A stretch of DNA of 64,000 bases, from contig OZ059894.1 of NCBI GenBank assembly GCA_964057225.1, forward strand, positions 22,598,476-22,662,475, in the 5' to 3' direction. Source of the stretch: Auanema rhodensis. Taxonomy: Eukaryota; Nematoda; Chromadorea; Rhabditida; Rhabditidae. Below, piece after piece: positions 50,901-62,948 of this stretch. The notes under the pieces are model-generated. The model saw only the letters and a list, made by a program, of their open reading frames with translations, made no database searches and was not told the origin of the DNA. The position numbers and the translations under genes are program-made. Each line of letters opens with the position of its first letter. Position 1 is the first letter of the stretch.

Positions 50901-53900
50901 GAAAATCGAAGATATAAGTGTGAACTTATATCAGTTGATATCTCGGTGCATTTTTAAGCTAGCGCAAATCTGATAACACAGATCGACGCAGCTTAAAAAT
51001 CCGCATCGAATGCACTATACTACATTGAGAAACGCTTAATACAAAAATTAGTTATGATCGTTTGAAAAATGATGCATTAGTGTATGTTGAGTTTCCATGT
51101 ACACTCAACATTGCTTCCAAAAACATTTTGACAAAAATTTTTTCGAGAAATTTCAAAATAATTTAGCAAAAAGTAGATGTTTTTAGATTCCTTTTTTCAA
51201 GGCAAAGACGATGGACAATGTTATTCAACGAAAAAATTAATTCTTCAGGGTGAAAATCGAAGATAGAAGTGTGAACTTATATCAGTTGATATCTCGGTGC
51301 ATTTTTAAGCTAGCGTAAATCTGATAACACAGATCGACGCAGCTTAAAAATCCGCATCGAATGCAATATACTACATTGAGAAACGCTTAATACAAAAATT
51401 AGTTATGATCGTTCGAAAAATGATGCATTAGTGTATGTTGAGTTTCCATGTACACTCAACATTGCTTCCAAAAACATTTTGACAAAAATTTTTTCGAAAA
51501 ATTTCAAAATAATTTAGCAAAAAGTAGATGTTTTTAGATTCCATTTTTCAAGGCAAAGACGATGGACAATGTTATTCAACGAAAAAATTAATTCTTCAGG
51601 GTGAAAATCGAGGATATAAGTGTGAACTTATATCAGTTGATATCTCGGTGCATTTTTAAGCTAGCGCAAATCTGATAACACAGATCGACGCAGCTTAAAA
51701 ATCCGCATCGAATGCATTATACTACATTGAGAAACGCTTAATACAAAAATTAGTTATGATCGTTTGAAAAATGATGCATTAGTGTATGTTGAGTTTCCAT
51801 GTACACTCAACATTGCTTCCAAAAACATTTTGACAAAAATTTTTTCGAGAAATTTCAAAATAATTTAGCAAAAAGTAGATGTTTTTAGATTCCTTTTTTC
51901 AAGGCAAAGACGATGGACAATGTTATTCAACGAAAAAATTAATTCTTCAGAGTGAAAATCGAAGATATAAGTGTGAACTTATATCAGTTGATATCTCGGT
52001 GCATTTTTAAGCTAGCGCAAATCTGATAACACAGATCGACGCAGCTTAAAAATCCGCATCGAATGCACTATACTACATTGAGAAACGCTTAATACAAAAA
52101 TTAGTTATGATCGTTTGAAAAATGATGCATTAGTGTATGTTGAGTTTCCATGTACACTCAACATTGCTTCCAAAAACATTTTGACAAAAATTTTTTCGAG
52201 AAATTTCAAAATAATTTAGCAAAAAGTAGATGTTTTTAGATTCCTTTTTTCAAGGCAAAGACGATGGACAATGTTATTCAACGAAAAAATTAATTCTTCA
52301 GGGTGAAAATCGAAGATAGAAGTGTGAACTTATATCAGTTGATATCTCGGTGCATTTTTAAGCTAGCGTAAATCTGATAACACAGATCGACGCAGCTTAA
52401 AAATCCGCATCGAATGCAATATACTACATTGAGAAACGCTTAATACAAAAATTAGTTATGATCGTTTGAAAAATGATGCATTAGTGTATGTTGAGTTTCC
52501 ATGTACACTCAACATTGCTTCCAAAAACATTTTGACAAAAATTTTTTCGAGAAATTTCAAAATAATTTAGCAAAAAGTAGATGTTTTTAGATTCCTTTTT
52601 TCAAGGCAAAGACGATGGACAATGTTATTCAACGAAAAAATTAATTCTTCAGGGTGAAAATCGAGGATATAAGTGTGAACTTATATCAGTTGATATCTCG
52701 GTGCATTTTTAAGCTAGCGCAAATCTGCTAACACAGATCGACGCAGCTTAAAAATCCGCATCAAATGCACTATACTACATTGAGAAACGCTTAATACAAA
52801 AATTAGTTATGATCGTTTGAAAAATGATGCATTAGTGTATGTTGAGTTTCCATGTACACTCAACATTGCTTCCAAAAACATTTTGACAAAACTTTTTTCG
52901 AAAAATTTCAGAATAATTTAGCAAAAAGTAGATGTTTTTAGATTCCTTTTCTCAAGGCAAAGACGATGGTCAATGTTATTCAACGAAAAAATCAATTCTT
53001 CAGGGTGAAAATCGAGGATATAAGTGTGAACTTATATCAGTTGATATCTCGGTGCATTTTTAAGCTAGCGCAAATCTGATAACACAGATCGACGCAGCTT
53101 AAAAATCCGCATCGAATGCACTATACTACATTGAGAAACGCTTAATACAAAAATTAGTTATGATCGTTTGAAAAATGATGCATTAGTGTATGTTGAGTTT
53201 CCATGTACACTCAACATTGCTTCCAAAAACATTTTGACAAAAATTTTTTCGAAAAATTTCAGAATAATTTAGCAAAAAGTAGATGTTTTTAGATTCCATT
53301 TTTCAAGGCAAAGACGATGGACAATGTTATTCAACGAAAAAATTAATTCTTCAGGGTGAAAATCGAGGATATAAGTGTGAACTTATATCAGTTGATATCT
53401 CGGTGCATTTTTAAGCTAGCGCAAATCTGATAACACAGATCGACGCAGCTTAAAAATCCGCATCGAATGCACTATACTACATTGAAAAACGCTTAATACA
53501 AAAATTAGTTATGATCGTTCGAAAAATGATGCATTAGTGTATGTTGAGTTTCCATGTACACTCAACATTGCTTCCAAAAACATTTTGACAAAAATTTTTT
53601 CGAAAAATTTCAAAATAATTTAGCAAAAAGTAGATGTTTTTAGATTCCATTTTTCAAGGCAAAGACGATGGACAATGTTATTCAACGAAAAAATTAATTC
53701 TTCAGGGTGAAAATCGAGGATATAAGTGTGAACTTATATCAGTTGATATCTCGGTGCATTTTTAAGCTAGCGCAAATCTGATAACACAGATCGACGCAGC
53801 TTAAAAATCCGCATCGAATGCACTATACTACATTGAGAAACGCTTAATACAAAAATTAGTTATGATCGTTTGAAAAATGATGCATTAGTGTATGTTGAGT

Positions 53901-54700
53901 TTCCATGTGCACTCAACATTGCTTCCAAAAACATTTTGACAAAAATTTTTTCGAGAAATTTCAAAATAATTTAGCAAAAAGTAGATGTTTTTAGATTCCT
54001 TTTTTCAAGGCAAAGACGATGGACAATGTTATTCAACGAAAAAATTAATTCTTCAGGGTGAAAATCGAAGATATAAGTGTGAACTTATATCAGTTGATAT
54101 CTCGGTGCATTTTTAAGCTAGCGCAAATCTGATAACACAGATCGACGCAGCTTAAAAATCCGCATCGAATGCAATATACTACATTGAGAAACGCTTAATA
54201 CAAAAATTAGTTATGATCGTTTGAAAAATGATGCATTAGTGTATGTTGAGTTTCCATGTACACTCAACATTGCTTCCAAAAACATTTTGACAAAAATTTT
54301 TTCGAGAAATTTCAAAATAATTTAGCAAAAAGTAGATGTTTTTAGATTCCTTTTTTCAAGGCAAAGACGATGGACAATGTTATTCAACGAAAAAATTAAT
54401 TCTTCAGGGTGAAAATCGAGGATATAAGTGTGAACTTATATCAGTTGATATCTCGGTGCATTTTTAAGCTAGCGCTAATCTGCTAACACAGATCGACGCA
54501 GCTTAAAAATCCGCATCGAATGCACTATACTACATTGAGAAACGCTTAATACAAAAATTAGTTATGATCGTTTGAAAAATGATGCATTAGTGTATGTTGA
54601 GTTTCCATGTACACTCAACATTGCTTCCAAAAACATTTTGACAAAAATTTTTTCGATAAATTTCAGAATAATTTAGCAAAAAGTAGATGTTTTTAGATTC
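42000..54700 (-). repeat. Right arm block repeated 29 units (10,179 bp) apart
   Basis: Rare variants line up at an offset of exactly 10,179 bp: 'cgaagatagaag' (42132/52311), 'ccttttctcaagg' (42771/52950), 'catgtgcactc' (43721/53900) and 'tcgataaatttcag' (about 44477/54656). The matching stretch is about 2.7 kb, roughly 42.0-44.7 kb and 52.2-54.7 kb; the coordinates given span both copies and the material between. Beyond it the offset changes: the left copy has an extra tandem 'gataaatttcag' unit (about 44828), and 'cgacgtagct' then matches at 28 units (45021/54849). Confidence 0.75.
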
Positions 54701-57700
54701 CATTTTTCAAGGCAAAGACGATGGACAATGTTATTCAACGAAAAAATTAATTCTTCAGGGTGAAAATCGAGGATATAAGTGTGAACTTATATCAGTTGAT
54801 ATCTCGGTGCATTTTTAAGCTAGCGCAAATCTGATAACACAGATCGACGTAGCTTAAAAATCCGCATCGAATGCACTATACTACATTGAAAAACGCTTAA
54901 TACAAAAATTAGTTATGATCGTTCGAAAAATGATGCATTAGTGTATGTTGAGTTTCCATGTACACTCAACATTGCTTCCAAAAACATTTTGACAAAAATT
55001 TTTTCGAAAAATTTCAAAATAATTTAGCAAAAAGTAGATGTTTTTAGATTCCATTTTTCAAGGCAAAGACGATGGACAATGTTATTCAACGAAAAAATTA
55101 ATTCTTCAGGGTGAAAATCGAGGATATAAGTGTGAACTTATATCAGTTGATATCTCGGTGCATTTTTAAGCTAGCGCAAATCTGATAACACAGATCGACG
55201 CAGCTTAAAAATTTGCATCGAATGCACTATACTACATTGAGAAACGCTTAATACAAAAATTAGTTATGATCGTTTGAAAAATGATGCATTAGTGTATGTT
55301 GAGTTTCCATGTACACTCAACATTGCTTCCAAAAACATTTTGACAAAAATTTTTTCGAGAAATTTCAAAATAATTTAGCAAAAAGTAGATGTTTTTAGAT
55401 TCCTTTTTTCAAGGCAAAGACGATGGACAATGTTATTCAACGAAAAAATTAATTCTTCAGGGTGAAAATCGAGGATATAAGTGTGAACTTATATCAGTTG
55501 ATATCTCGGTGCATTTTTAAGCTAGCGCAAATCTGATAACACAGATCGACGTAGCTTAAAAATCCGCATCGAATGCACTATACTACATTGAAAAACGCTT
55601 AATACAAAAATTAGTTATGATCGTTCGAAAAATGATGCATTAGTGTATGTTGAGTTTCCATGTACACTCAACATTGCTTCCAAAAACATTTTGACAAAAA
55701 TTTTTTCGAAAAATTTCAAAATAATATAGCAAAAAGTAGATGTTTTTAGATTCCATTTTTCAAGGCAAAGACGATGGACAATGTTATTCAACGAAAAAAT
55801 TAATTCTTCAGGGTGAAAATCGAGGATATAAGTGTGAACTTATATCAGTTGATATCTCGGTGCATTTTTAAGCTAGCGCAAATCTGATAACACAGATCGA
55901 CGCAGCTTAAAAATTCGCATCGAATGCACTATACTACATTGAGAAACGCTTAATACAAAAATTAGTTATGATCGTTTGAAAAATGATGCATTAGTGTATG
56001 TTGAGTTTCCATGTACACTCAACATTGCTTCCAAAAACATTTTGACAAAAATTTTTTCGAGAAATTTCAAAATAATTTAGCAAAAAGTAGATGTTTTTAG
56101 ATTCCTTTTTTCAAGGCAAAGACGATGGACAATGTTATTCAACGAAAAAATTAATTCTTCAGGGTGAAAATCGAAGATATAAGTGTGAACTTATATCAGT
56201 TGATATCTCGGTGCATTTTTAAGCTAGCGCAAATCTGATAACACAGATCGACGCAGCTTTAAAATCCGCATCGAATGCACTATACTACATTGAGAAACGC
56301 TTAATACAAAAATTAGTTATGATCGTTTGAAAAATGATGCATTAGTGTATGTTGAGTTTCCATGTACACTCAACATTGCTTCCAAAAACATTTTGACAAA
56401 AATTTTTTCGAGAAATTTCAAAATAATTTAGCAAAAAGTAGATGTTTTTAGATTCCTTTTTTCAAGGCAAAGACGATGGACAATGTTATTCAACGAAAAA
56501 ATTAATTCTTCAGGGTGAAAATCGAAGATATAAGTGTGAACTTATATCAGTTGATATCTCGGTGCATTTTTAAGCTAGCGTAAATCTGATAACACAGATC
56601 GACGCAGCTTAAAAATCCGCATCGAATGCAATATACTACATTGAGAAACGCTTAATACAAAAATTAGTTATGATCGTTTGAAAAATGATGCATTAGTGTA
56701 TGTTGAGTTTCCATGTACACTCAACATTGCTTCCAAAAACATTTTGACAAAAATTTTTTCGAGAAATTTCAAAATAATTTAGCAAAAAGTAGATGTTTTT
56801 AGATTCCTTTTTTCAAGGCAAAGACGATGGACAATGTTATTCAACGAAAAAATTAATTCTTCAGGGTGAAAATCGAAGATATAAGTGTGAACTTATATCA
56901 GTTGATATCTCGGTGCATTTTTAAGCTAGCGCAAATCTGCTAACACAGATCGACGCAGCTTAAAAATCCGCATCGAATGCAATATACTACATTGAGAAAC
57001 GCTTAATACAAAAATTAGTTATGATCGTTTGAAAAATGATGCATTAGTGTATGTTGAGTTTCCATGTACACTCAACATTGCTTCCAAAAACATTTTGACA
57101 AAACTTTTTTCGAAAAATTTCAGAATAATTTAGCAAAAAGTAGATGTTTTTAGATTCCTTTTTTCAAGGCAAAGACGATGGACAATGTTATTCAACGAAA
57201 AAATTAATTCTTCAGGGTGAAAATCGAGGATATAAGTGTGAACTTATATCAGTTGATATCTCGGTGCATTTTTAAGCTAGCGCAAATCTGCTAACACAGA
57301 TCGACGCAGCTTAAAAATCCGCATCGAATGCACTATACTACATTGAGAAACGCTTAATACAAAAATTAGTTATGATCGTTTGAAAAATGATGCATTAGTG
57401 TATGTTGAGTTTCCATGTACACTCAACATTGCTTCCAAAAACATTTTGACAAAACTTTTTTCGAAAAATTTCAGAATAATTTAGCAAAAAGTAGATGTTT
57501 TTAGATTCCTTTTTTCAAGACAAAGACGATGGTCAATGTTATTCAACAAAAAAATCAATTCTTCAGGGTGAAAATCGAGGATATAAGTGTGAACTTATAT
57601 CAGTTGATATCTCGGTGCATTTTTAAGCTAGCGCAAATCTGATAACACAGATCGACGCAGCTTAAAAATCCGCATCGAATGCACTATACTACATTGAAAA

Positions 57701-60250
57701 ACGCTTAATACAAAAATTAGTTATGATCGTTCGAAAAATGATGCATTAGTGTATGTTGAGTTTCCATGTACACTCAACATTGCTTCCAAAAACATTTTGA
57801 CAAAAATTTTTTCGAAAAATTTCAAAATAATTTAGCAAAAAGTAGATGTTTTTAGATTCCATTTTTCAAGGCAAAGACGATGGACAATGTTATTCAACGA
57901 AAAAATTAATTCTTCAGGGTGAAAATCGAGGATATAAGTGTGAACTTATATCAGTTGATATCTCGGTGCATTTTTAAGCTAGCGCAAATCTGATAACACA
58001 GATCGACGCAGCTTAAAAATCCGCATCGAATGCATTATACTACATTGAGAAACGCTTAATACAAAAATTAGTTATGATCGTTTGAAAAATGATGCATTAG
58101 TGTATGTTGAGTTTCCATGTACACTCAACATTGCTTCCAAAAACATTTTGACAAAAATTTTTTCGAGAAATTTCAAAATAATTTAGCAAAAAGTAGATGT
58201 TTTTAGATTCCTTTTTTCAAGGCAAAGACGATGGACAATGTTATTCAACGAAAAAATTAATTCTTCAGAGTGAAAATCGAAGATATAAGTGTGAACTTAT
58301 ATCAGTTGATATCTCGGTGCATTTTTAAGCTAGCGCAAATCTGATAACACAGATCGACGCAGCTTAAAAATCCGCATCGAATGCACTATACTACATTGAG
58401 AAACGCTTAATACAAAAATTAGTTATGATCGTTTGAAAAATGATGCATTAGTGTATGTTGAGTTTCCATGTACACTCAACATTGCTTCCAAAAACATTTT
58501 GACAAAAATTTTTTCGAGAAATTTCAAAATAATTTAGCAAAAAGTAGATGTTTTTAGATTCCTTTTTTCAAGGCAAAGACGATGGACAAAGTTATTCAAC
58601 GAAAAAATTAATTCTTCAGGGTGAAAATCGAAGATATAAGTGTGAACTTATATCAGTTGATATCTCGGTGCATTTTTAAGCTAGCGTAAATCTGATAATA
58701 CAGATCGACGCAGCTTAAAAATCCGCATCGAATGCACTATACTACATTGAGAAACGCTTAATACAAAAATTAGTTATGATCGTTTGAAAAATGATGCATT
58801 AGTGTATGTTGAGTTTCCATGTACACTCAACATTGCTTCCAAAAACATTTTGACAAAATTTTTTTCGAGAAATTTCAAAATAATTTAGCAAAAAGTAGAT
58901 GTTTTTAGATTCCTTTTTTCAAGGCAAAGACGATGGACAATGTTATTCAACGAAAAAATTAATTCTTCAGGGTGAAAATCGAAGATATAAGTGTGAACTT
59001 ATATCAGTTGATATCTCGGTGCATTTTTAAGCTAGCGCAAATCTGATAACACAGATCGACGCAGCTTAAAAATCCGCATCGAATGCACTATACTACATTG
59101 AGAAACGCTTAATACAAAAATTAGTTATGATCGTTTGAAAAATGATGCATTAGTGTATGTTGAGTTTCCATGTACACTCAACATTGCTTCCAAAAACATT
59201 TTGACAAAAATTTTTTCGAGAAATTTCAAAATAATTTAGCAAAAAGTAGATGTTTTTAGATTCCTTTTTTCAAGGCAAAGACGATGGACAATGTTATTCA
59301 ACGAAAAAATTAATTCTTCAGGGTGAAAATCGAAGATAGAAGTGTGAACTTATATCAGTTGATATCTCGGTGCATTTTTAAGCTAGCGTAAATCTGATAA
59401 CACAGATCGACGCAGCTTAAAAATCCGCATCGAATGCAATATACTACATTGAGAAACGCTTAATACAAAAATTAGTTATGATCGTTTGAAAAATGATGCA
59501 TTAGTGTATGTTGAGTTTCCATGTACACTCAACATTGCTTCCAAAAACATTTTGACAAAAATTTTTTCGAGAAATTTCAAAATAATTTAGCAAAAAGTAG
59601 ATGTTTTTAGATTCCTTTTTTCAAGGCAAAGACGATGGACAATGTTATTCAACGAAAAAATTAATTCTTCAGGGTGAAAATCGAGGATATAAGTGTGAAC
59701 TTATATCAGTTGATATCTCGGTGCATTTTTAAGCTAGCGCAAATCTGCTAACACAGATCGACGCAGCTTAAAAATCCGCATCAAATGCACTATACTACAT
59801 TGAGAAACGCTTAATACAAAAATTAGTTATGATCGTTTGAAAAATGATGCATTAGTGTATGTTGAGTTTCCATGTACACTCAACATTGCTTCCAAAAACA
59901 TTTTGACAAAACTTTTTTCGAAAAATTTCAGAATAATTTAGCAAAAAGTAGATGTTTTTAGATTCCTTTTCTCAAGGCAAAGACGATGGTCAATGTTATT
60001 CAACGAAAAAATCAATTCTTCAGGGTGAAAATCGAGGATATAAGTGTGAACTTATATCAGTTGATATCTCGGTGCATTTTTAAGCTAGCGCAAATCTGAT
60101 AACACAGATCGACGCAGCTTAAAAATCCGCATCGAATGCACTATACTACATTGAGAAACGCTTAATACAAAAATTAGTTATGATCGTTTGAAAAATGATG
60201 CATTAGTGTATGTTGAGTTTCCATGTACACTCAACATTGCTTCCAAAAAC
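49000..60250 (-). repeat. Right arm blocks repeated 21 and 20 units apart
   Basis: About 49.0-51.2 kb matches 56.4-58.6 kb at 7,371 bp (21 units), shown by 'ggtcaatgttattcaac' with 'aatcaattc' (50161/57532) and 'cttcagagtg' (50891/58262). Farther right, 51.96-53.24 kb matches 58.98-60.26 kb at 7,020 bp (20 units), shown by 'cgaagatagaag' (52311/59331) and 'ccttttctcaagg' (52950/59970). The one-step change in offset shows that a unit was gained or lost in one copy after the long duplication. End points are approximate. Confidence 0.72.
50358..52463 (-). repeat. Tandem pair of 3-unit blocks (2 x 1,053 bp)
   Basis: A block with, in order, 'gttcgaaaaatg', 'attccattttt', 'gcattatac', 'cttcagagtg', 'cgaagatagaag', 'gcgtaaat' and 'gcaatatac' is present at 50358-51410 and again at 51411-52463, exactly 1,053 bp later. 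Confidence 0.82.
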
Positions 60251-62948
60251 ATTTTGACAAAAATTTTTTCGAGAAATTTCAAAATAATTTAGCAAAAAGT
60301 AGATGTTTTTAGATTCCTTTTTTCAAGGCAAAGACGATGGACAATGTTATTCAACGAAAAAATTAATTCTTCAGGGTGAAAATCGAAGATATAAGTGTGA
60401 ACTTATATCAGTTGATATCTCGGTGCATTTTTAAGCTAGCGCAAATCTGATAACACAGATCGACGCAGCTTAAAAATCCGCATCGAATGCACTATACTAC
60501 ATTGAGAAACGCTTAATACAAAAATTAGTTATGATCGTTTGAAAAATGATGCATTAGTGTATGTTGAGTTTCCATGTACACTCAACATTGCTTCCAAAAA
60601 CATTTTGACAAAAATTTTTTCGAGAAATTTCAAAATAATTTAGCAAAAAGTAGATGTTTTTAGATTCCTTTTTTCAAGGCAAAGACGATGGACAATGTTA
60701 TTCAACGAAAAAATTAATTCTTCAGGGTGAAAATCGAAGATATAAGTGTGAACTTATATCAGTTGATATCTCGGTGCATTTTTAAGCTAGCGTAAATCTG
60801 ATAACACAGATCGACGCAGCTTAAAAATCCGCATCGAATGCAATATACTACATTGAGAAACGCTTAATACAAAAATTAGTTATGATCGTTTGAAAAATGA
60901 TGCATTAGTGTATGTTGAGTTTCCATGTACACTCAACATTGCTTCCAAAAACATTTTGACAAAAATTTTTTCGAGAAATTTCAAAATAATTTAGCAAAAA
61001 GTAGATGTTTTTAGATTCCTTTTTTCAAGGCAAAGACGATGGACAATGTTATTCAACGAAAAAATTAATTCTTCAGGGTGAAAATCGAAGATATAAGTGT
61101 GAACTTATATCAGTTGATATCTCGGTGCATTTTTAAGCTAGCGCAAATCTGCTAACACAGATCGACGCAGCTTAAAAATCCGCATCAAATGCAATATACT
61201 ACATTGAGAAACGCTTAATACAAAAATTAGTTATGATCGTTTGAAAAATGATGCATTAGTGTATGTTGAGTTTCCATGTACACTCAACATTGCTTCCAAA
61301 AACATTTTGACAAAACTTTTTTCGAAAAATTTCAGAATAATTTAGCAAAAAGTAGATGTTTTTAGATTCCTTTTTTCAAGGCAAAGACGATGGACAATGT
61401 TATTCAACGAAAAAATTAATTCTTCAGGGTGAAAATCGAGGATATAAGTGTGAACTTATATCAGTTGATATCTCGGTGCATTTTTAAGCTAGCGCAAATC
61501 TGCTAACACAGATCGACGCAGCTTAAAAATCCGCATCGAATGCACTATACTACATTGAGAAACGCTTAATACAAAAATTAGTTATGATCGTTTGAAAAAT
61601 GATGCATTAGTGTATGTTGAGTTTCCATGTACACTCAACATTGCTTCCAAAAACATTTTGACAAAACTTTTTTCGAAAAATTTCAGAATAATTTAGCAAA
61701 AAGTAGATGTTTTTAGATTCCTTTTTTCAAGACAAAGACGATGGTCAATGTTATTCAACGAAAAAATCAATTCTTCAGGGTGAAAATCGAGGATATAAGT
61801 GTGAACTTATATCAGTTGATATCTCGGTGCATTTTTAAGCTAGCGCAAATCTGATAACACAGATCGACGCAGCTTAAAAATCCGCATCGAATGCACTATA
61901 CTACATTGAAAAACGCTTAATACAAAAATTAGTTATGATCGTTCGAAAAATGATGCATTAGTGTATGTTGAGTTTCCATGTACACTCAACATTGCTTCCA
62001 AAAACATTTTGACAAAAATTTTTTCGAAAAATTTCAAAATAATTTAGCAAAAAGTAGATGTTTTTAGATTCCATTTTTCAAGGCAAAGACGATGGACAAT
62101 GTTATTCAACGAAAAAATTAATTCTTCAGGGTGAAAATCGAGGATATAAGTGTGAACTTATATCAGTTGATATCTCGGTGCATTTTTAAGCTAGCGCAAA
62201 TCTGATAACACAGATCGACGCAGCTTAAAAATCCGCATCGAATGCATTATACTACATTGAGAAACGCTTAATACAAAAATTAGTTATGATCGTTTGAAAA
62301 ATGATGCATTAGTGTATGTTGAGTTTCCATGTACACTCAACATTGCTTCCAAAAACATTTTGACAAAAATTTTTTCGAGAAATTTCAAAATAATTTAGCA
62401 AAAAGTAGATGTTTTTAGATTCCTTTTTTCAAGGCAAAGACGATGGACAATGTTATTCAACGAAAAAATTAATTCTTCAGAGTGAAAATCGAAGATATAA
62501 GTGTGAACTTATATCAGTTGATATCTCGGTGCATTTTTAAGCTAGCGCAAATCTGATAACACAGATCGACGCAGCTTAAAAATCCGCATCGAATGCACTA
62601 TACTACATTGAGAAACGCTTAATACAAAAATTAGTTATGATCGTTTGAAAAATGATGCATTAGTGTATGTTGAGTTTCCATGTACACTCAACATTGCTTC
62701 CAAAAACATTTTGACAAAAATTTTTTCGAGAAATTTCAAAATAATTTAGCAAAAAGTAGATGTTTTTAGATTCCTTTTTTCAAGGCAAAGACGATGGACA
62801 AAGTTATTCAACGAAAAAATTAATTCTTCAGGGTGAAAATCGAAGATATAAGTGTGAACTTATATCAGTTGATATCTCGGTGCATTTTTAAGCTAGCGTA
62901 AATCTGATAATACAGATCGACGCAGCTTAAAAATCCGCATCGAATGCA
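55920..62948 (-). repeat. Right arm block repeated 12 units (4,212 bp) apart
   Basis: About 55920-58736 matches about 60132-62948 at an offset of 4,212 bp. Markers are 'ggtcaatgttattcaac' next to 'tttcaagacaaag' (57532/61744), 'cttcagagtg' (58262/62474) and 'gatggacaaagtt' (58581/62793). Differences include 'caacaaaaaaa' near 57545 and 'catcaaatgc' near 61185. The match ends where the first copy reads 'gcactatac' and the second 'gcattatac'. The same 12-unit spacing occurs in the left arm. Confidence 0.77.
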
